Shown here piece by piece: positions 1 to 10,705 of a DNA stretch of 64,000 nt. Within the stretch, counting starts at the first letter, position 1. Every line of letters starts with the position of its first letter. The DNA lies in contig VZTI01001820.1 of the NCBI GenBank assembly GCA_013397865.1, positions 565,368-629,367 of the forward strand, written 5' to 3'. Under the pieces are notes generated by a model. That model was given only the letters and a program-made list of their open reading frames with translations, did not search any database and was not told the DNA's origin. The translations under genes were made by a program, and so were the position numbers. This DNA comes from Struthidea cinerea. Lineage: Eukaryota; Chordata; Aves; Passeriformes; Corcoracidae.

Positions 1-310
1 GGGGTGCCCGGGGGCTGCCGCCCGAGAGCAGCCGGGCCCGGCGCCGTCTCGGGACCCCGCGCCGAGCGGTGTTGGCGGCGGAGCCGCCGGGTCTGTGCCT
101 CCCGCCCCCCTGTCCCTCCCCTCCCACCTGGCCGCCGGTGCCGGGCAGTCACGGCCCCACGGGTGTCCCGGCGGGGCGGCCGCGCCCGGCCCTGTCCCCG
201 CCGGCTGGGGGCTCTGGGGGCTGTGGTCTGTGGTCTGGCCGCCCGGGGAGCGCCCTCCCGGGGCAGAGGCGACCCGCTGGCTGCCGGTAATCGTCGTGCT
301 CCGGGGAGGA
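1..310. promoter_or_regulatory. CpG-rich tract, probable downstream shoulder of the BAMBI CpG island
   Basis: The first ~310 bases are very GC-rich and dense in CpG, then composition drops abruptly to AT-rich sequence by about 340. BAMBI exons 2 and 3 follow on the + strand and its exon 1 is not visible here, so this is best read as the part of the promoter/exon 1 CpG island that extends into intron 1. Open frames cross this tract in several phases, as expected for GC-rich DNA with few stop codons, and none resembles the BAMBI signal peptide. The CpG island is seen; its link to the BAMBI promoter is inferred from position. Confidence 0.6.
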
Positions 311-2745
311 GGGTAAAGGGATAAGTTAGCGTGGTGGTGATGTGCGACGGTATTTATTTATTTTGGAAGGAAGGCTGTAATTAACCCTAAATAACAGCCT
401 TGCAGCGTGCAGGGGAGAGCCTGCTGGCCCCATCAAAGCGGGCAGAACAGGGAGTGACTGAGTGATGTGAAGTCGCAGATACTGAAACTATGTGCCTGAT
501 AATGATATAATTAGGGGATCACAGACTTCTGGCTGCTGTTGACTTCAAAAGCTTTAAGAGAAGCCTGCAGTCTCTCCTGTAGCCATCTTGACTAAAAGCA
601 GACATTTTTCTTTAATAGCTACATACAGTAACAAGAAAGAGGAGGGAACAGAAGGGCATTGTTCACTGTTTCAAAATACTAAATACCCTTTCTGGCCTTT
701 TGCATAGCACAGGAAGAAACTTTATGAATTGACAGAAATACAGTAATACAAAGTCCATTCTGTTTCACTGAAAACGTGGCTTTAATTAAAAAGCAGTTGA
801 ATTAACCTGATGACTAGCCTGTCAGATTTTGTTTATAAGATTGTCTTAGGGCAATAAAATGTAGATTTTTGAACGCGATTGTAAAAGCAGTTAAAATGAA
901 AGTATGTGTATTGTTTCACTTTATTCCCGTACTGTGCTGAAACTCATGAAAGAACTGTCAGTTCTGGTACTGTGCCATGTTTGCATCTTACTTTTAACCC
1001 TCATACAGTGCAGTAATTACGAAAACTATTTTTTTCAGAGGGGATGGGGGGAGACCTTATACAGAATGCTTAGAAAATGATTGAGTCTTTTTTTTCTGTA
1101 ACATGCTGGATGACAGTGAGTGTGAATTCATGAAAAATTAGGTTACTTGGTCTGAAAGCCCAAGGGAATTGGACTGGAGACAGTGAGACACTCCATCATT
1201 TGGCTTCTATTAAGCAGAGTTATTAAAGAGCAGCGGGAACTTCAAGGCCTGGAGCCTGCAGTAGCATTTTGGGGAAAGTATTAAGGTAGCCCGACGAGGG
1301 GAAGCTAACTTGTTTGGGATGATTTTTAACATCTTGCAGAACAGTTTTTTTAGGTATAGGTGGTAGGTAACATCATAAGAAGGAGGGGCAGCAGGGAAGC
1401 CTGTAGATTGATTTCTGAAGTGCAGGCTGTAGAAGAAAGACATCTGACGATTCGGGCGACTTTGAAAGCCTTGGTGCTACTATGGTGGCAAGTACAGTAG
1501 GCACACCAGAAGTAGTTTTAAGTCCGTTCTTCCAAAGTTTTCTCCAAAATCTGGCTTCCTTTTAAACCTTGGCTCGATGGCACAATTGAATTATGTTTGA
1601 GTTGCAACTTGCCTAGAAAGAGTAAGTTTTCGCTACAGCACAGGACATGTTTAATTCATACCAGAGCAGTTTGGAGAGCGCAAAATGAAGAATTTTATGA
1701 AGGGAACTTTTTTTATCGCTTCCTTCAGAAATTTTTGAGGTTTCCTGAGATTTTTCATAGAGCTGGTAGAGGATTTTCAGTCTAAGTGTTTCCTCTTTTC
1801 TACTGCATGTTGGATTGCGTGTGAAACTGGGGAGAGGCTAATGGTTCTCTTTAGCCTTGCAGTTTCACTCCATTAAAAAACCTTACATTTGAGTTGAGAG
1901 TCATTGTCTCTGGTAAACAGAATAATTATAAACTGGAATTTTTTTGTTTTATAATATTGATTAAAAAGCCTTTTTTCATGAATAACTAGTTAAAAGATTT
2001 TCTCTTTCTGGAGAAATTACAAGTAGTTGCTCAGTTTCACACAGTAAAACCTTCTTGACTGAGAGACTTAGTAATGGTTCTAGCGAATAGCTTTATAGGG
2101 TGTTAGTTAAACCTTTTAAATTTTGGCGCAGTATTGAGAGGTAATAAACAATTCAGCAATTCCGATTTTTTTTTTCATTTGTCACATAAATATTTAAACA
2201 TGATATTTTTGTTGTGTGCTTATGCCCAGTTAAAAGAAATGTTACTTTTATAAAAGTAGAATGCTGGTCCTGGAGTAATGGTTAAAACATAGATGTGACC
2301 TTCTTCTAGGACTGAAAGTGTGCGTTGCTTTTAGAACTGGTATTTCACTTTAAATGTGGCTAAATGCAACTGCTGACAGCGAGTGGAAGTGGCTATAAAA
2401 TGGTCTTGTTAGTTATTTACCTTGGAGGAAAAAAAGCCGCTGTGACCTTCCCTCCCTCAGTCCCTGTTTTAGTGAAATGCTCTTGCTTTAATTCAAAGGA
2501 CTACAGTACTAGTCATTAAAGCAAGTGCCCCAAGGCATTTACAGGGATTAAGGCTACAGCGAGGTAGGCACTGTACAGTGATGGGAAGGAAACAACCCCA
2601 GCTCTTGTGGATCTCCAGTCTAGAGAAGTACCTCAAAACAGGCACCGAGTTTGGTTGTGTGATGCTTGTGGCTGATAAGGATATATGATGACGTGTCCTT
2701 AGAGGACCAAATTCTTACCTTTCTTGCACAATTTTTGGTTTTTAG
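311..2745 (+). other. BAMBI: BAMBI intron 1 (visible part)
   Basis: AT-rich non-coding sequence between the CpG tract and BAMBI exon 2. It ends in a T-rich tract and a TTTTTAG acceptor at 2739-2745. The intron is phase 1: the glycine codon before the Glu-Ile-Arg-Cys stretch is split G|GT. No coding exon, transposon or RNA gene was recognised inside it. The donor and exon 1 lie upstream of the window. Confidence 0.75.
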
Positions 2746-3036
2746 GTGAAATCAGATGCTACTGTGATGCTGCACACTGTGTTGCAACTGGCTATATGTG
2801 CAAATCTGAGCTTGGCGCCTGCTTCTCCAGACTGCTTGATCCTCAGAATACACATTCCCCACTTACTCATGGCTGCTTGGACTCTATTGCAAGCACAGCT
2901 GAGATCTGCCAAGCCAAACAAGCACAAAACCACTCTGGCACCACCACCATGTCCACATTGGAATGCTGTCATGAAGATATGTGCAATTACAGAGGACTAC
3001 ATGATGTTTTGTCTCCTTCCAGAGGCGATGCTTCAG
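2746..3036 (+). CDS. BAMBI: BAMBI exon 2: cysteine-rich extracellular domain
   Basis: Internal exon of BAMBI, a TGF-beta-family pseudoreceptor that dampens BMP, activin and TGF-beta signalling by joining receptor complexes without kinase activity. The exon is 291 bp, enters in phase 1 (G|GT) and leaves in phase 1 at TTCAG|GTAGGG. It encodes about 97 residues of mature ectodomain, starting GEIRCYCDAAHC and including CCHEDMCNYRGL, the CCxxxxCN-type cysteine box of TGF-beta receptor ectodomains. Ten cysteines are present, plus one N-glycosylation sequon (NHS). The signal peptide should be on exon 1, outside the window. The family assignment is very strong: the sequence matches vertebrate BAMBI almost residue by residue from memory. 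One apparent difference is an extra residue just after the NHSGTT stretch. Confidence 0.97.
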
Positions 3037-3488
3037 GTAGGGCAATAAAGCTTCAGTGAAACCCCTCTTCTGGCCATCAGGCCAGCAACAGTCAAAACCT
3101 TGTGCATCTGCTGTTACTGATTTAGTTGTTAATGTAAGTAGAGACACCAGAGGGAGAAGAGGGTGGCTGGATCCAGGGGAACATCTCAGCCAGTTAGCTT
3201 TTTTGTGGGCATTAATATTGGAAGTCTCTCTTGCCATCTTGACATGGCTTCTAAGAATCAGTGGCAGTGGTGTTCCTAGTTAAACTGGCTATCGGGGTAA
3301 GAAGTTCCATGTTAAAAGCAGACTTAGAAACTCTTTATTTTTCTTTACGGGGGTATTTTCTGTATATACTGCAGAGTGTAGCAGTTGCTCCTTAAACTTG
3401 TCAGTGTGGGATTTAAGGGAGTTGCTTATATGTGAAACAGTGTATATGTAAATCCTGAAATAAGCTCCACATTCTTTCCCCTTTGCAG
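3037..3488 (+). other. BAMBI: BAMBI intron 2
   Basis: A 452-bp intron with GTAGGG at its donor and TTTGCAG at its acceptor. The split codon is G|GA (Gly), so phase 1 is kept on both sides. An AATAAA occurs just after the donor (about 3043); its use as an intronic poly(A) signal would be speculative. No repeats or extra exons are seen. Confidence 0.9.
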
Positions 3489-3907
3489 GACAAGGGAGCA
3501 GATACCAACATGACAGCAGCAGGAATCTCATCACCAAGGTGCAGGAATTGACTTCTTCGAAAGAGTTATGGTTCAGGGCAGCTGTAATTGCTGTTCCTAT
3601 AGCTGGTGGGCTAATCTTGGTGCTCCTTATCATGCTGGCCTTGAGGATGCTCAGGAGTGAAAACAAGAGACTGCAAGATCAGCGACAGCAAATGCTCTCT
3701 CGTTTGCACTATAGTTTTCATGGACATCATTCGAAAAAAGGGCAGGTGGCAAAATTGGACTTGGAATGCATGGTGCCTGTGACTGGTCACGAGAACTGCT
3801 GCATGACCTGTGATAAAATGAGACATTCAGACCTCAGCAATGATAAAATTCTTTCACTAGTCCACTGGGGAATGTACAGCGGACATGGGAAGCTGGAATT
3901 TGTATGA
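3489..3907 (+). CDS. BAMBI: BAMBI exon 3: juxtamembrane, transmembrane and cytoplasmic domain
   Basis: Terminal coding exon, 419 bp to the TGA at 3905-3907, encoding about 138 residues after the split glycine. It runs from a short juxtamembrane stretch (QGSRYQHDSSRNL) through a single hydrophobic helix at about 3578-3643 (AVIAVPIAGGLILVLLIML). A basic stop-transfer segment follows (RMLRSENKRL), then a short tail ending HWGMYSGHGKLEFV. The tail has no serine/threonine kinase domain, which is the defining pseudoreceptor feature. Exons 2 and 3 together give 236 residues. With the roughly 25 residues expected from the missing exon 1 this is close to the usual BAMBI length of about 260. There are no frameshifts or premature stops, so the gene looks functional. 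The full visible coding span is join(2746-3036, 3489-3907). Confidence 0.98.
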
Positions 3908-4240
3908 CCAATTATTTTTTAATCTGAGCTAAACTTACTCTCTGAACTCTAGAAGGCCTTTGGGTTCTGCTGGACAGGAGCACTTTATCTTAAAACAAAA
4001 ACTCTCATAAATCATCTTTGAGAAACAAAGGACCTCTGCAAACAGAATCTTGGATGTTTCTTCTGAAGGATTCCAAAAGTTGTCTTATTTGCACAGAGTA
4101 AAATACACTCAAATGTATTGTTTGCTTCAGAGTTGTGAAAGCAAAAATTAGAAGTTGTAAACACTGTCACCAGGGTTATCTGAACTGTAGGGAGCTGAGA
4201 ATTGAGTTATTATAATAAACTGTATGCAAGCTCCTATGTT
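3908..4240 (+). other. BAMBI: BAMBI 3' untranslated region
   Basis: AT-rich sequence after the BAMBI stop codon, up to about 20 bases beyond the AATAAA at 4214. The exact cleavage site cannot be fixed from sequence. A second AT-rich block with an (AT)n run at about 4266-4281 lies just beyond and could belong to a longer 3'UTR form. Confidence 0.7.
4214..4219 (+). terminator. BAMBI: BAMBI polyadenylation signal AATAAA
   Basis: Canonical AATAAA about 310 bases after the stop codon. T/GT-rich sequence follows within 40 bases (TATGTTTCC, then TTGT), suitable as a downstream element. It is the first canonical hexamer after the stop, so it is the best candidate for the main cleavage signal. Confidence 0.7.
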
Positions 4241-6659
4241 TCCTGACTTATTGTAAAGATTTTTTAAAATATATATATATTTTGTCTGAAACTTGCTTGT
4301 GACTTTTGTTTTGGAAAACATGTTTTCTAGTGGGTGATAGTGGAAAACAAATCAAGGTGTGCATGGTAATGCCATGCATAACAATTAGATTCTGAAAGCA
4401 GACTTTTCCTACTCTGTGAAGGAATTTATGTGGTTATTCGAGAATGAAGGTGGCCGCTTTATTGTTTTATACTTCAAGTAGCAGTGAACCCACATCCTCA
4501 ATTCTTGGCTGTTGTGTTTTGTTCATAACCTCAGTGAATTCTTTCAAAGCTCTTTGAGATAACTATTTCTTCCTCTCTCTTAATGAAGAAAGGCTTCCTC
4601 TGTGCAAAATGTGTCAGAAAGTGACTCCTAATTCTTTAGAGCTGGTTTTCCTCCGTTGTCTCACAATTCTTGTTTCTTTGATCTGTTTTCCTTTTGTACC
4701 TTTTACACACGAACTTTTTCTGGGGAGGAGAGGGAAACCCCAAAACCGCACTGCCTATTCAGCTGTTGTTTGGTTGGGTTTTTATTTCTGTTTATAGCCC
4801 CTCCGGGCACGGTGGAAAGCATTTGCCTTGCTCTTCTGTCATGTAACTAAGTATCATATGCTTCTAGTTTTGTGTGGGACTGAAGAAGCAGCAGTATACT
4901 TTAATCTCTGGCTCCTCCTTTATGCTATGCTTGCATAGGTGGCTTTTCTTCCTGGCCAATACTTGTGCACTTAGTTGTTTCTTACTCCTTCTGCTAGTTG
5001 GCTTCACTTGATCATTTCATTTATTCAATGCTTAGTTGCTAAAAACAAACAACCTCTGGATTATTCAAGGAATTTATTATATTTATTTTTCTGGCTTTAT
5101 TAGGCTTTGCAGTAATTAAAGTATACTTGCTTAAAAGGTTGATGCCACATCATGGTGGAAGAAGCATCCAAAACGCTGCTTCAGAAGATAAAACTTGGCA
5201 AGAGTCTACTATTCATCTATGTTTTAAGAAGCTCTACAACTGTGTCTGCTTCCTGTTCTGGCTGTGAGGTTGAGGTCCTACTGGTGCCAGCAGTGAGAAG
5301 GGGATGGCACGCACAGGGTTACAACAATCTTGCAGCAATGCTCTGATCCTGCGTGCTGTTTGCTGTGGTAGATTGCTTTGGGATGTGCAGCCTGAAATGC
5401 AAAGGAAAACCTGCCCCTCTAAGTCACAGGCTTGTGTTCCTGAAAGTACATTTAAACGATGTGGTACGGTTGTTGTTGGAGATAAGTTGGTCACTTGGCT
5501 GTGCAAACAGAGGTACTAATACTGCAAACTTACCCCTACAGTTAAATACTCATATGAGCTAAGTGCAGTGAGAGCCTTGGGAATGCCAAGGTCCCACTCT
5601 GCCCATGTTTGCAATATTAAAGTGCAGTTTAGAAGGATTAGTTTCATCTGTACACCTCAAGCTGCTGGCCCTTCTTACTTCTTCCAAGTGCCTGGAGAAT
5701 TGCTTTTAATGCAGAGAATTATATTCTCTGATTTCTACCTCTTTCTGCTGCTGAAGTTTAAGAAATTACGTGGCCACAACTTCTCTTGGAATCTGGCCTG
5801 TGGTCTTTTGGCTGACCTTTCAAAGTGCTGCTTTCCTATAAGAGCTCTGCCCTTCCTTTGCACTGATCTGAAAATCTAGGGCAGTTGTCTGCTCTGCCAA
5901 GTGTATTATTTTTGGGAATGGCTGACTGGGAACTTGATGCTGGAAGAGACAAACCTGAAGTACCGCCTGTAGCTGCACCAGTAGTTACTATGACGAGACA
6001 AGTTAAAAGATCTGATGGCTAAACCTTTTAAGTGCCTTCTCCAGCAATCAGAGGGAGCATGTTGTATAGTCATTTAAGCATCCTGTGCCCTTCACCACTC
6101 AACTGCCGCTGATTTGAATACATAAGGGCCTATTTATGCTTGCCATTAAAAGGCTAGTAAGACCAGGATGCTCTAATTGGCCCCTTGCTGTGCAGATGTT
6201 TTAAAGAAGAAAAGAGCTTGTTTGCCATCCCCTGCAGTCATGGCAGCAGGGCCACAGAGCGCTGGGGCTTGGGTTAGCAGCTGCCATCTCCTGGGATTGT
6301 TCTACTACCTGGTGTGGTACTTGTAGTTTAGGTGTGGTAGCTGATATGGCCTAGGAGTTTCTGGGCTATGGATCTTCTAAGATTTCTTCTAAGAAGAAAA
6401 TTAACTCTATCCCAGCCTTTTCTTTGACAGTATGAAATCTGGATTTCCAATTATTTTAAAGCCTTTATATTCAGGAAATTGTGTTATGAGCTCTGGTGTC
6501 TGTCTGGCAGCTGCTATGTGAGTTATAGAATGAGCTCCAATTCTTTTCGCTGCAGAGTCCAAAGGGCGTTGGAGTAAGCAGTAGCCAGCTTCATTGCTAG
6601 TATTTCTGTAGTGGCTGCTTAAATAGCCTTCAGGCCTCAGCACTATTTAGAAAACTTGT

Positions 6660-7520
6660 AGTCCTGTGACAAGGAGGGTCGTTAGTGATGTTCCCTGAGC
6701 TTCCCGGCTGCTGGGTGCTGTACCGGCATGAAACAAGGCGGTCCTAGACAACCACGTCACCCGGCCGAGTGAGGCAGGCAACAAATATTAGTAGCTGAAG
6801 AGCCTGGCCAGAGGCTGGAGGCTGAAGAGACGAGACAGTAATCGAAGGCTATCCTTTTAAATGCATTTGAGTTAAGAGCCTGGATTTGCCATTGTGCTAA
6901 GCACTCTCAGGTTTCCCCTGCAGACAATAACAAACACTCCTTTCTTTGAAACCCCTGCAAGTCTGGGAGCGTAAGGACAGCCCTCTCTATTTCCAACTGA
7001 GAAAGTCTCTCGGATTGGAATAAAGGAAATCAAATGTCCAAGATTTAATTTAGTATAACCCGTGCCCCTTTCTTTCTCCTATTCTTTCCTCAAAACAATA
7101 ATGGTTGTGGCTTTTCTTATTTCTCTGCCTGTCCTGGCTTTGCGAGCCGCTGGGTTGGTATGTCTCCTCTTAACTCCTGCTGAACTGATTCTATTAAAAA
7201 CCCCTTACTCCACAGGGGGCTTGACCTTTTTCTGAAATACCAAATGCGTCTGCTTTGGAAATCACAAACTTCTCCTCTAAAGAGCTTGTAAATCTGGTTT
7301 CAATATTGAGTGATTACAGGCTGTGCGGAGAGCTTGAAAGTAAGCAGCCACTTCTGGTAGCAGAGCGCTGGAGCTGGGCTGCCGGAGCTGAGCGCGACTC
7401 TCATTTTTCACCCCGGTGTGTGTTTAGCATAAAACCACTGACGTCAGCTGATTCAACCAGATTAGCGGCGGGGTGACTGGTCAGGCTCTGGTCGCAGGAC
7501 GCTTGTCTTCTCTTATCAGG
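6660..7520. promoter_or_regulatory. Candidate distal regulatory element with CRE palindrome
   Basis: This stretch is richer in CpG than its surroundings. It contains CACGTCAC near 6755 and a full cAMP-response palindrome TGACGTCA at 7439-7446, next to CAGCTG (an E-box). Motif density plus position 3-4 kb downstream of a signal-regulated gene suggests an enhancer. There is no direct evidence of function, and no conservation data could be consulted. Confidence 0.25.
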
Positions 7521-8988
7521 ACCCCGGAATCCAGTTTTTGTTGTACAACCACTTGCTCTGTTGTAAATCCAGGGATCTCATTGCAAATGGATGATGCCCT
7601 AGAGGCCAAACACCCAAAAAAGCCTGGAAAAAGAGCAAGGTTTTTTCTTAGGTGTAATGGATGCATCTGCTCCTTCTCTTGTTGCTGTTGTGATTATTAA
7701 AACAAGGTATGAAGAAGGGAAAATATATCACCAGGGTGCCTGTGTGGGATGGGATGTGCCTGTTAGCTACCAGTCAGTGGCGTTCCACAGTGAATAAATG
7801 AAAGCAAAATTTGGCCTTCTCATTGAAAAGGGAGGGGATAAGAAGATTATATACCAAGGAAAAAATATCTACCGTCAAAAAACCCCACACCATAAGGCAC
7901 AGGTAGAGTGAATAAAAAAAGAAAGTCTTTGAAGAAGGCAAAGTTGCCCTTATTTCTTTTTTCAGATGCTTTCCCACATGGAGATCACTGGAAGCATATT
8001 TGTATTGTTGAAGTGTCTGGTCACTTTGCAGAAAGAAATTCTCCTTGTTTTGGTTCTAGGAGTTACTTGGGGAAGTAGTATTTTGGATCTGTCACTGTGT
8101 TTTATTTCTGGGGAAAAACAAGTGGTGGAGAGGTGCTGGTAAATTACAATTATATCTTGGGAGGGGCCCAGTGTCTCCAACGTTATGAATTCTGGCTCCC
8201 TCTAAATAAACACCCAACCTCATTTTCTTTGTTTCACCTCTAACCCTCATCTGCAGCCTTTACAATCCCAGGGGTTGAATCCTGAAGTAAAACAAACTGC
8301 AAGGGAAGGAAGCCAGGAGGGAGCCGCAGTGCCTGCAGATTAACAGAGCTTTCTGCTCTCCAGCCAACCTTGACAAAAGGATTCAATCCTGGACTGACCT
8401 TCAGGGGGAAAAGCAAAACAAAAACCACCTTGACTTGAACTTTCAAGACCGCAGGAGTTTAATGCTCGGTTTAATGTCTCCTAAAGGGAGCAGGGAGTTA
8501 GAAATGCCAAACACCTGTCTTGCAAACCCAAATCCTAACGATTTATCAGGAAGTCTGAGCCACAAATCACATGGATTTGAAAAATTTAGGATTTCCTCAT
8601 CACTGTTTCTCAGTCATTCAGTGTTGCTAAAAGGGTCTAAAAATGTGCTTTTTGTTCCGCATTGTGATTCTCTAGGCAGATCTATAACATTTGGTTAAGC
8701 AAATAGTAAATTCTGTTGAAACATCAATATTTAAATGCAACTTTTCACTGAATAGATATTTCTGCCTGGAAGCAGGTCCTGCCTCCCAGCCGAGCCCTGC
8801 TCTTTTTCCTGTAGGAAGAAAGGAAGAGAACAAGTCAGCCCTGACTTCATAAAAATCCACACTGGCATGAAAATAGGGTGACTGAATTTTTAAAGAAGTT
8901 TTTTATTAAAACTGAAAGTAAGAGTATTTTTCTCTTTCTAGTTACCACACTACTTACATATATCATCGGCCGTGCAGTTGGGAAGAGT

Positions 8989-9011
8989 GAGTGAAATGTA
9001 TTGTTTCACTC
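8989..9011. repeat. Perfect 8-bp inverted repeat
   Basis: GAGTGAAA at 8989-8996 is followed after seven bases by its exact reverse complement TTTCACTC at 9004-9011. The surrounding unique sequence (about 8940-9180) has the look of conserved non-coding DNA, with ATTA and TAAT cores. The half-sites resemble interferon-response GAAA/TTTC cores, but a functional link is only a possibility. Confidence 0.5.
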
Positions 9012-10243
9012 CCCTTGGCTATCGGCTGCATTTAAAAAATACTGGCTTGTGACAGCTTGTTAAGAATGGATTCTCTCCAGTAATTGCTTTTTTACCTATT
9101 AGATTAAACTTTCAGGATAGTGTCTGTGGAGCAGCAAGGCGACGAACACTTGCCTTTCTCTTAACATTAATTTTTACGTGTGTTCTGATCAAAAAAAGGG
9201 GAGAAGTGGCACTATGATGAACTTCAAGCATCTGTCTGGGAGAGGCTCTGGGGCGCAGGGGGCTGTCACCCTGGCAGTGCCAGTGGTGTAGCCATCGTGG
9301 CGGCTGAGTGCCAGACTAATCTCTGCTTTTGGGATCATTTCACTCCAAAGGCCTGCGGGCTGCAGATGTAAATCCCCTTCTTGTGGCTTGGGAGGAAAAT
9401 ATCGGTGCACTAAATCTCCTCCTGGCACTTGGCTGTGACAATGGGGAGGGAGGAACAGTGCGGGCTCAGGGTCCTGCCCAGGCTGGGGATGCTTGTATTG
9501 GTGTGCAAATCAGCACTTGTGTCAAGCAGGTTGCTTTGAAATGCTCAATTTGTTGAGTTCTGGCTGTGAAGTAGCTATTTCATCAGTAGAAGAAGATTTA
9601 TTAACCAATTTTTTATGGCTATCGAAAATGGCTTAGCTCCAGCAGGGTCCCAAGCATTTTTATGAAGTGCAGTGGGTTCCCGAGGTAGAGGTGTTTTATA
9701 TTGTTCTGGTATTTTAACCCAGTGAACTAAGGCCTCTATCCTGCAAATACTTAAGGTTGTGCATAATTCATTCCGGTCCCACGGGCTGTTTTGTCCCTGC
9801 TGCTGGCAGGGCTTTCTGAGCTCTACGCTGGATACCTGCTCTCGGCAGTGGGCCCATTGCTGAGGAGCTGCAGCAGGCTCTGGGGGAGCTTTGCTAAAGC
9901 GTGGAGGGGAATTGCGAGTTAACACCAGCCTTCAGTCACAGTCACAGCGCTGGTGGCCATCGAGGTGGTGCTTTCCCTTCAGCAGTGACCCGGCTGCCCT
10001 GGCTGTAGCTGGCAATGGGGGAGCAAAAGCCCGTGCAGGACACAACTCAGGGGCCAAATTAGTGTGGTTATGTGTTTGTCAGGGCAGCATCTCACCTGGC
10101 TCAAGAGCCTTGTCCTAGGCTGCAGCTGGCCCTTTCTGCAGGCAGCACAGGGAGGAGCACCCAGACAGCGCAAAGGGAAGGAGGACTGCTGCTCCTGAAC
10201 GGGGCGCTGGCTCTGCTGCATGATGCGACTGTGCTCAGGAGGG

Positions 10244-10705
10244 TGATGCCATGATGGTTTTTTGCCTTTTCTTTTATACCCCTTTTATACCTTTTTACAA
10301 TTTCTGTATTCTTAGTGCTTTTTGCCTACATTCTTGGACTTGTTTGTCAAGCTAGGAGACTCAACATTTTAGAGGTTTCGTAGTTAGGGATCAGTGTGCC
10401 TCAGACCCCAAGGTCCTCTCCAGAGCACATTTTGTAAACTAACATAGAACCATCCAGGGGAAGGGTCCTTGGGGAGGGGGACTCACTCGAGCCTCTCATT
10501 GGGGAATTTTTGATAGATGTGCTAATTAGTAAGACCTATAATGTTATACCAGATCTTTTGTGGGGTGTGCATTATGGTGTGCATTTCGAGGCATTCCATC
10601 TGGACATGATGCACCTAAGGATCCTTAAAATAAATACAGAGGTAAAATCCCTTTTTCCCTTCTAACCGTGTTTGACTCTTGATTTTAAGACAGGAAAAGG
10701 CATCA
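10244..10705 (+). mobile_element. Solo LTR of an avian endogenous retrovirus (ERVL-like)
   Basis: A 462-bp element bounded by a perfect 7-bp terminal inverted repeat, TGATGCC at 10244-10250 and GGCATCA at 10699-10705. The flanks carry a 4-bp direct repeat AGGG (10240-10243 and 10706-10709), consistent with a target-site duplication. An AATAAA lies at 10629-10634, about 70 bases before the 3' end, followed by a TC-rich tract typical of an R/U5 region. No gag, pol or env remnants sit beside it, so it is a solo LTR left by recombination. I recognise the sequence as a common avian LTR type; assignment to the ERVL class is from memory and less certain than the LTR call. Confidence 0.8.

Larger units (their letters stand above)
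4241..10243. other. Intergenic, BAMBI 3' flank
   Basis: About 6 kb of mostly unique DNA. No exon with splice support, no recognisable transposon and no RNA gene was found. Open frames are short and lack family resemblance. Two stretches stand out in composition and are listed separately: a GC/CpG-richer zone at about 6660-7520 and a motif-dense tract with a perfect inverted repeat near 9000. Confidence 0.6.

Noticed and set aside
4..324. Overlapping open frames in all + phases at the window start
   Set aside because: Stop-poor GC-rich CpG-island sequence. The frames are proline/arginine-rich, overlap each other, start at non-ATG codons in part and do not resemble the BAMBI signal peptide.
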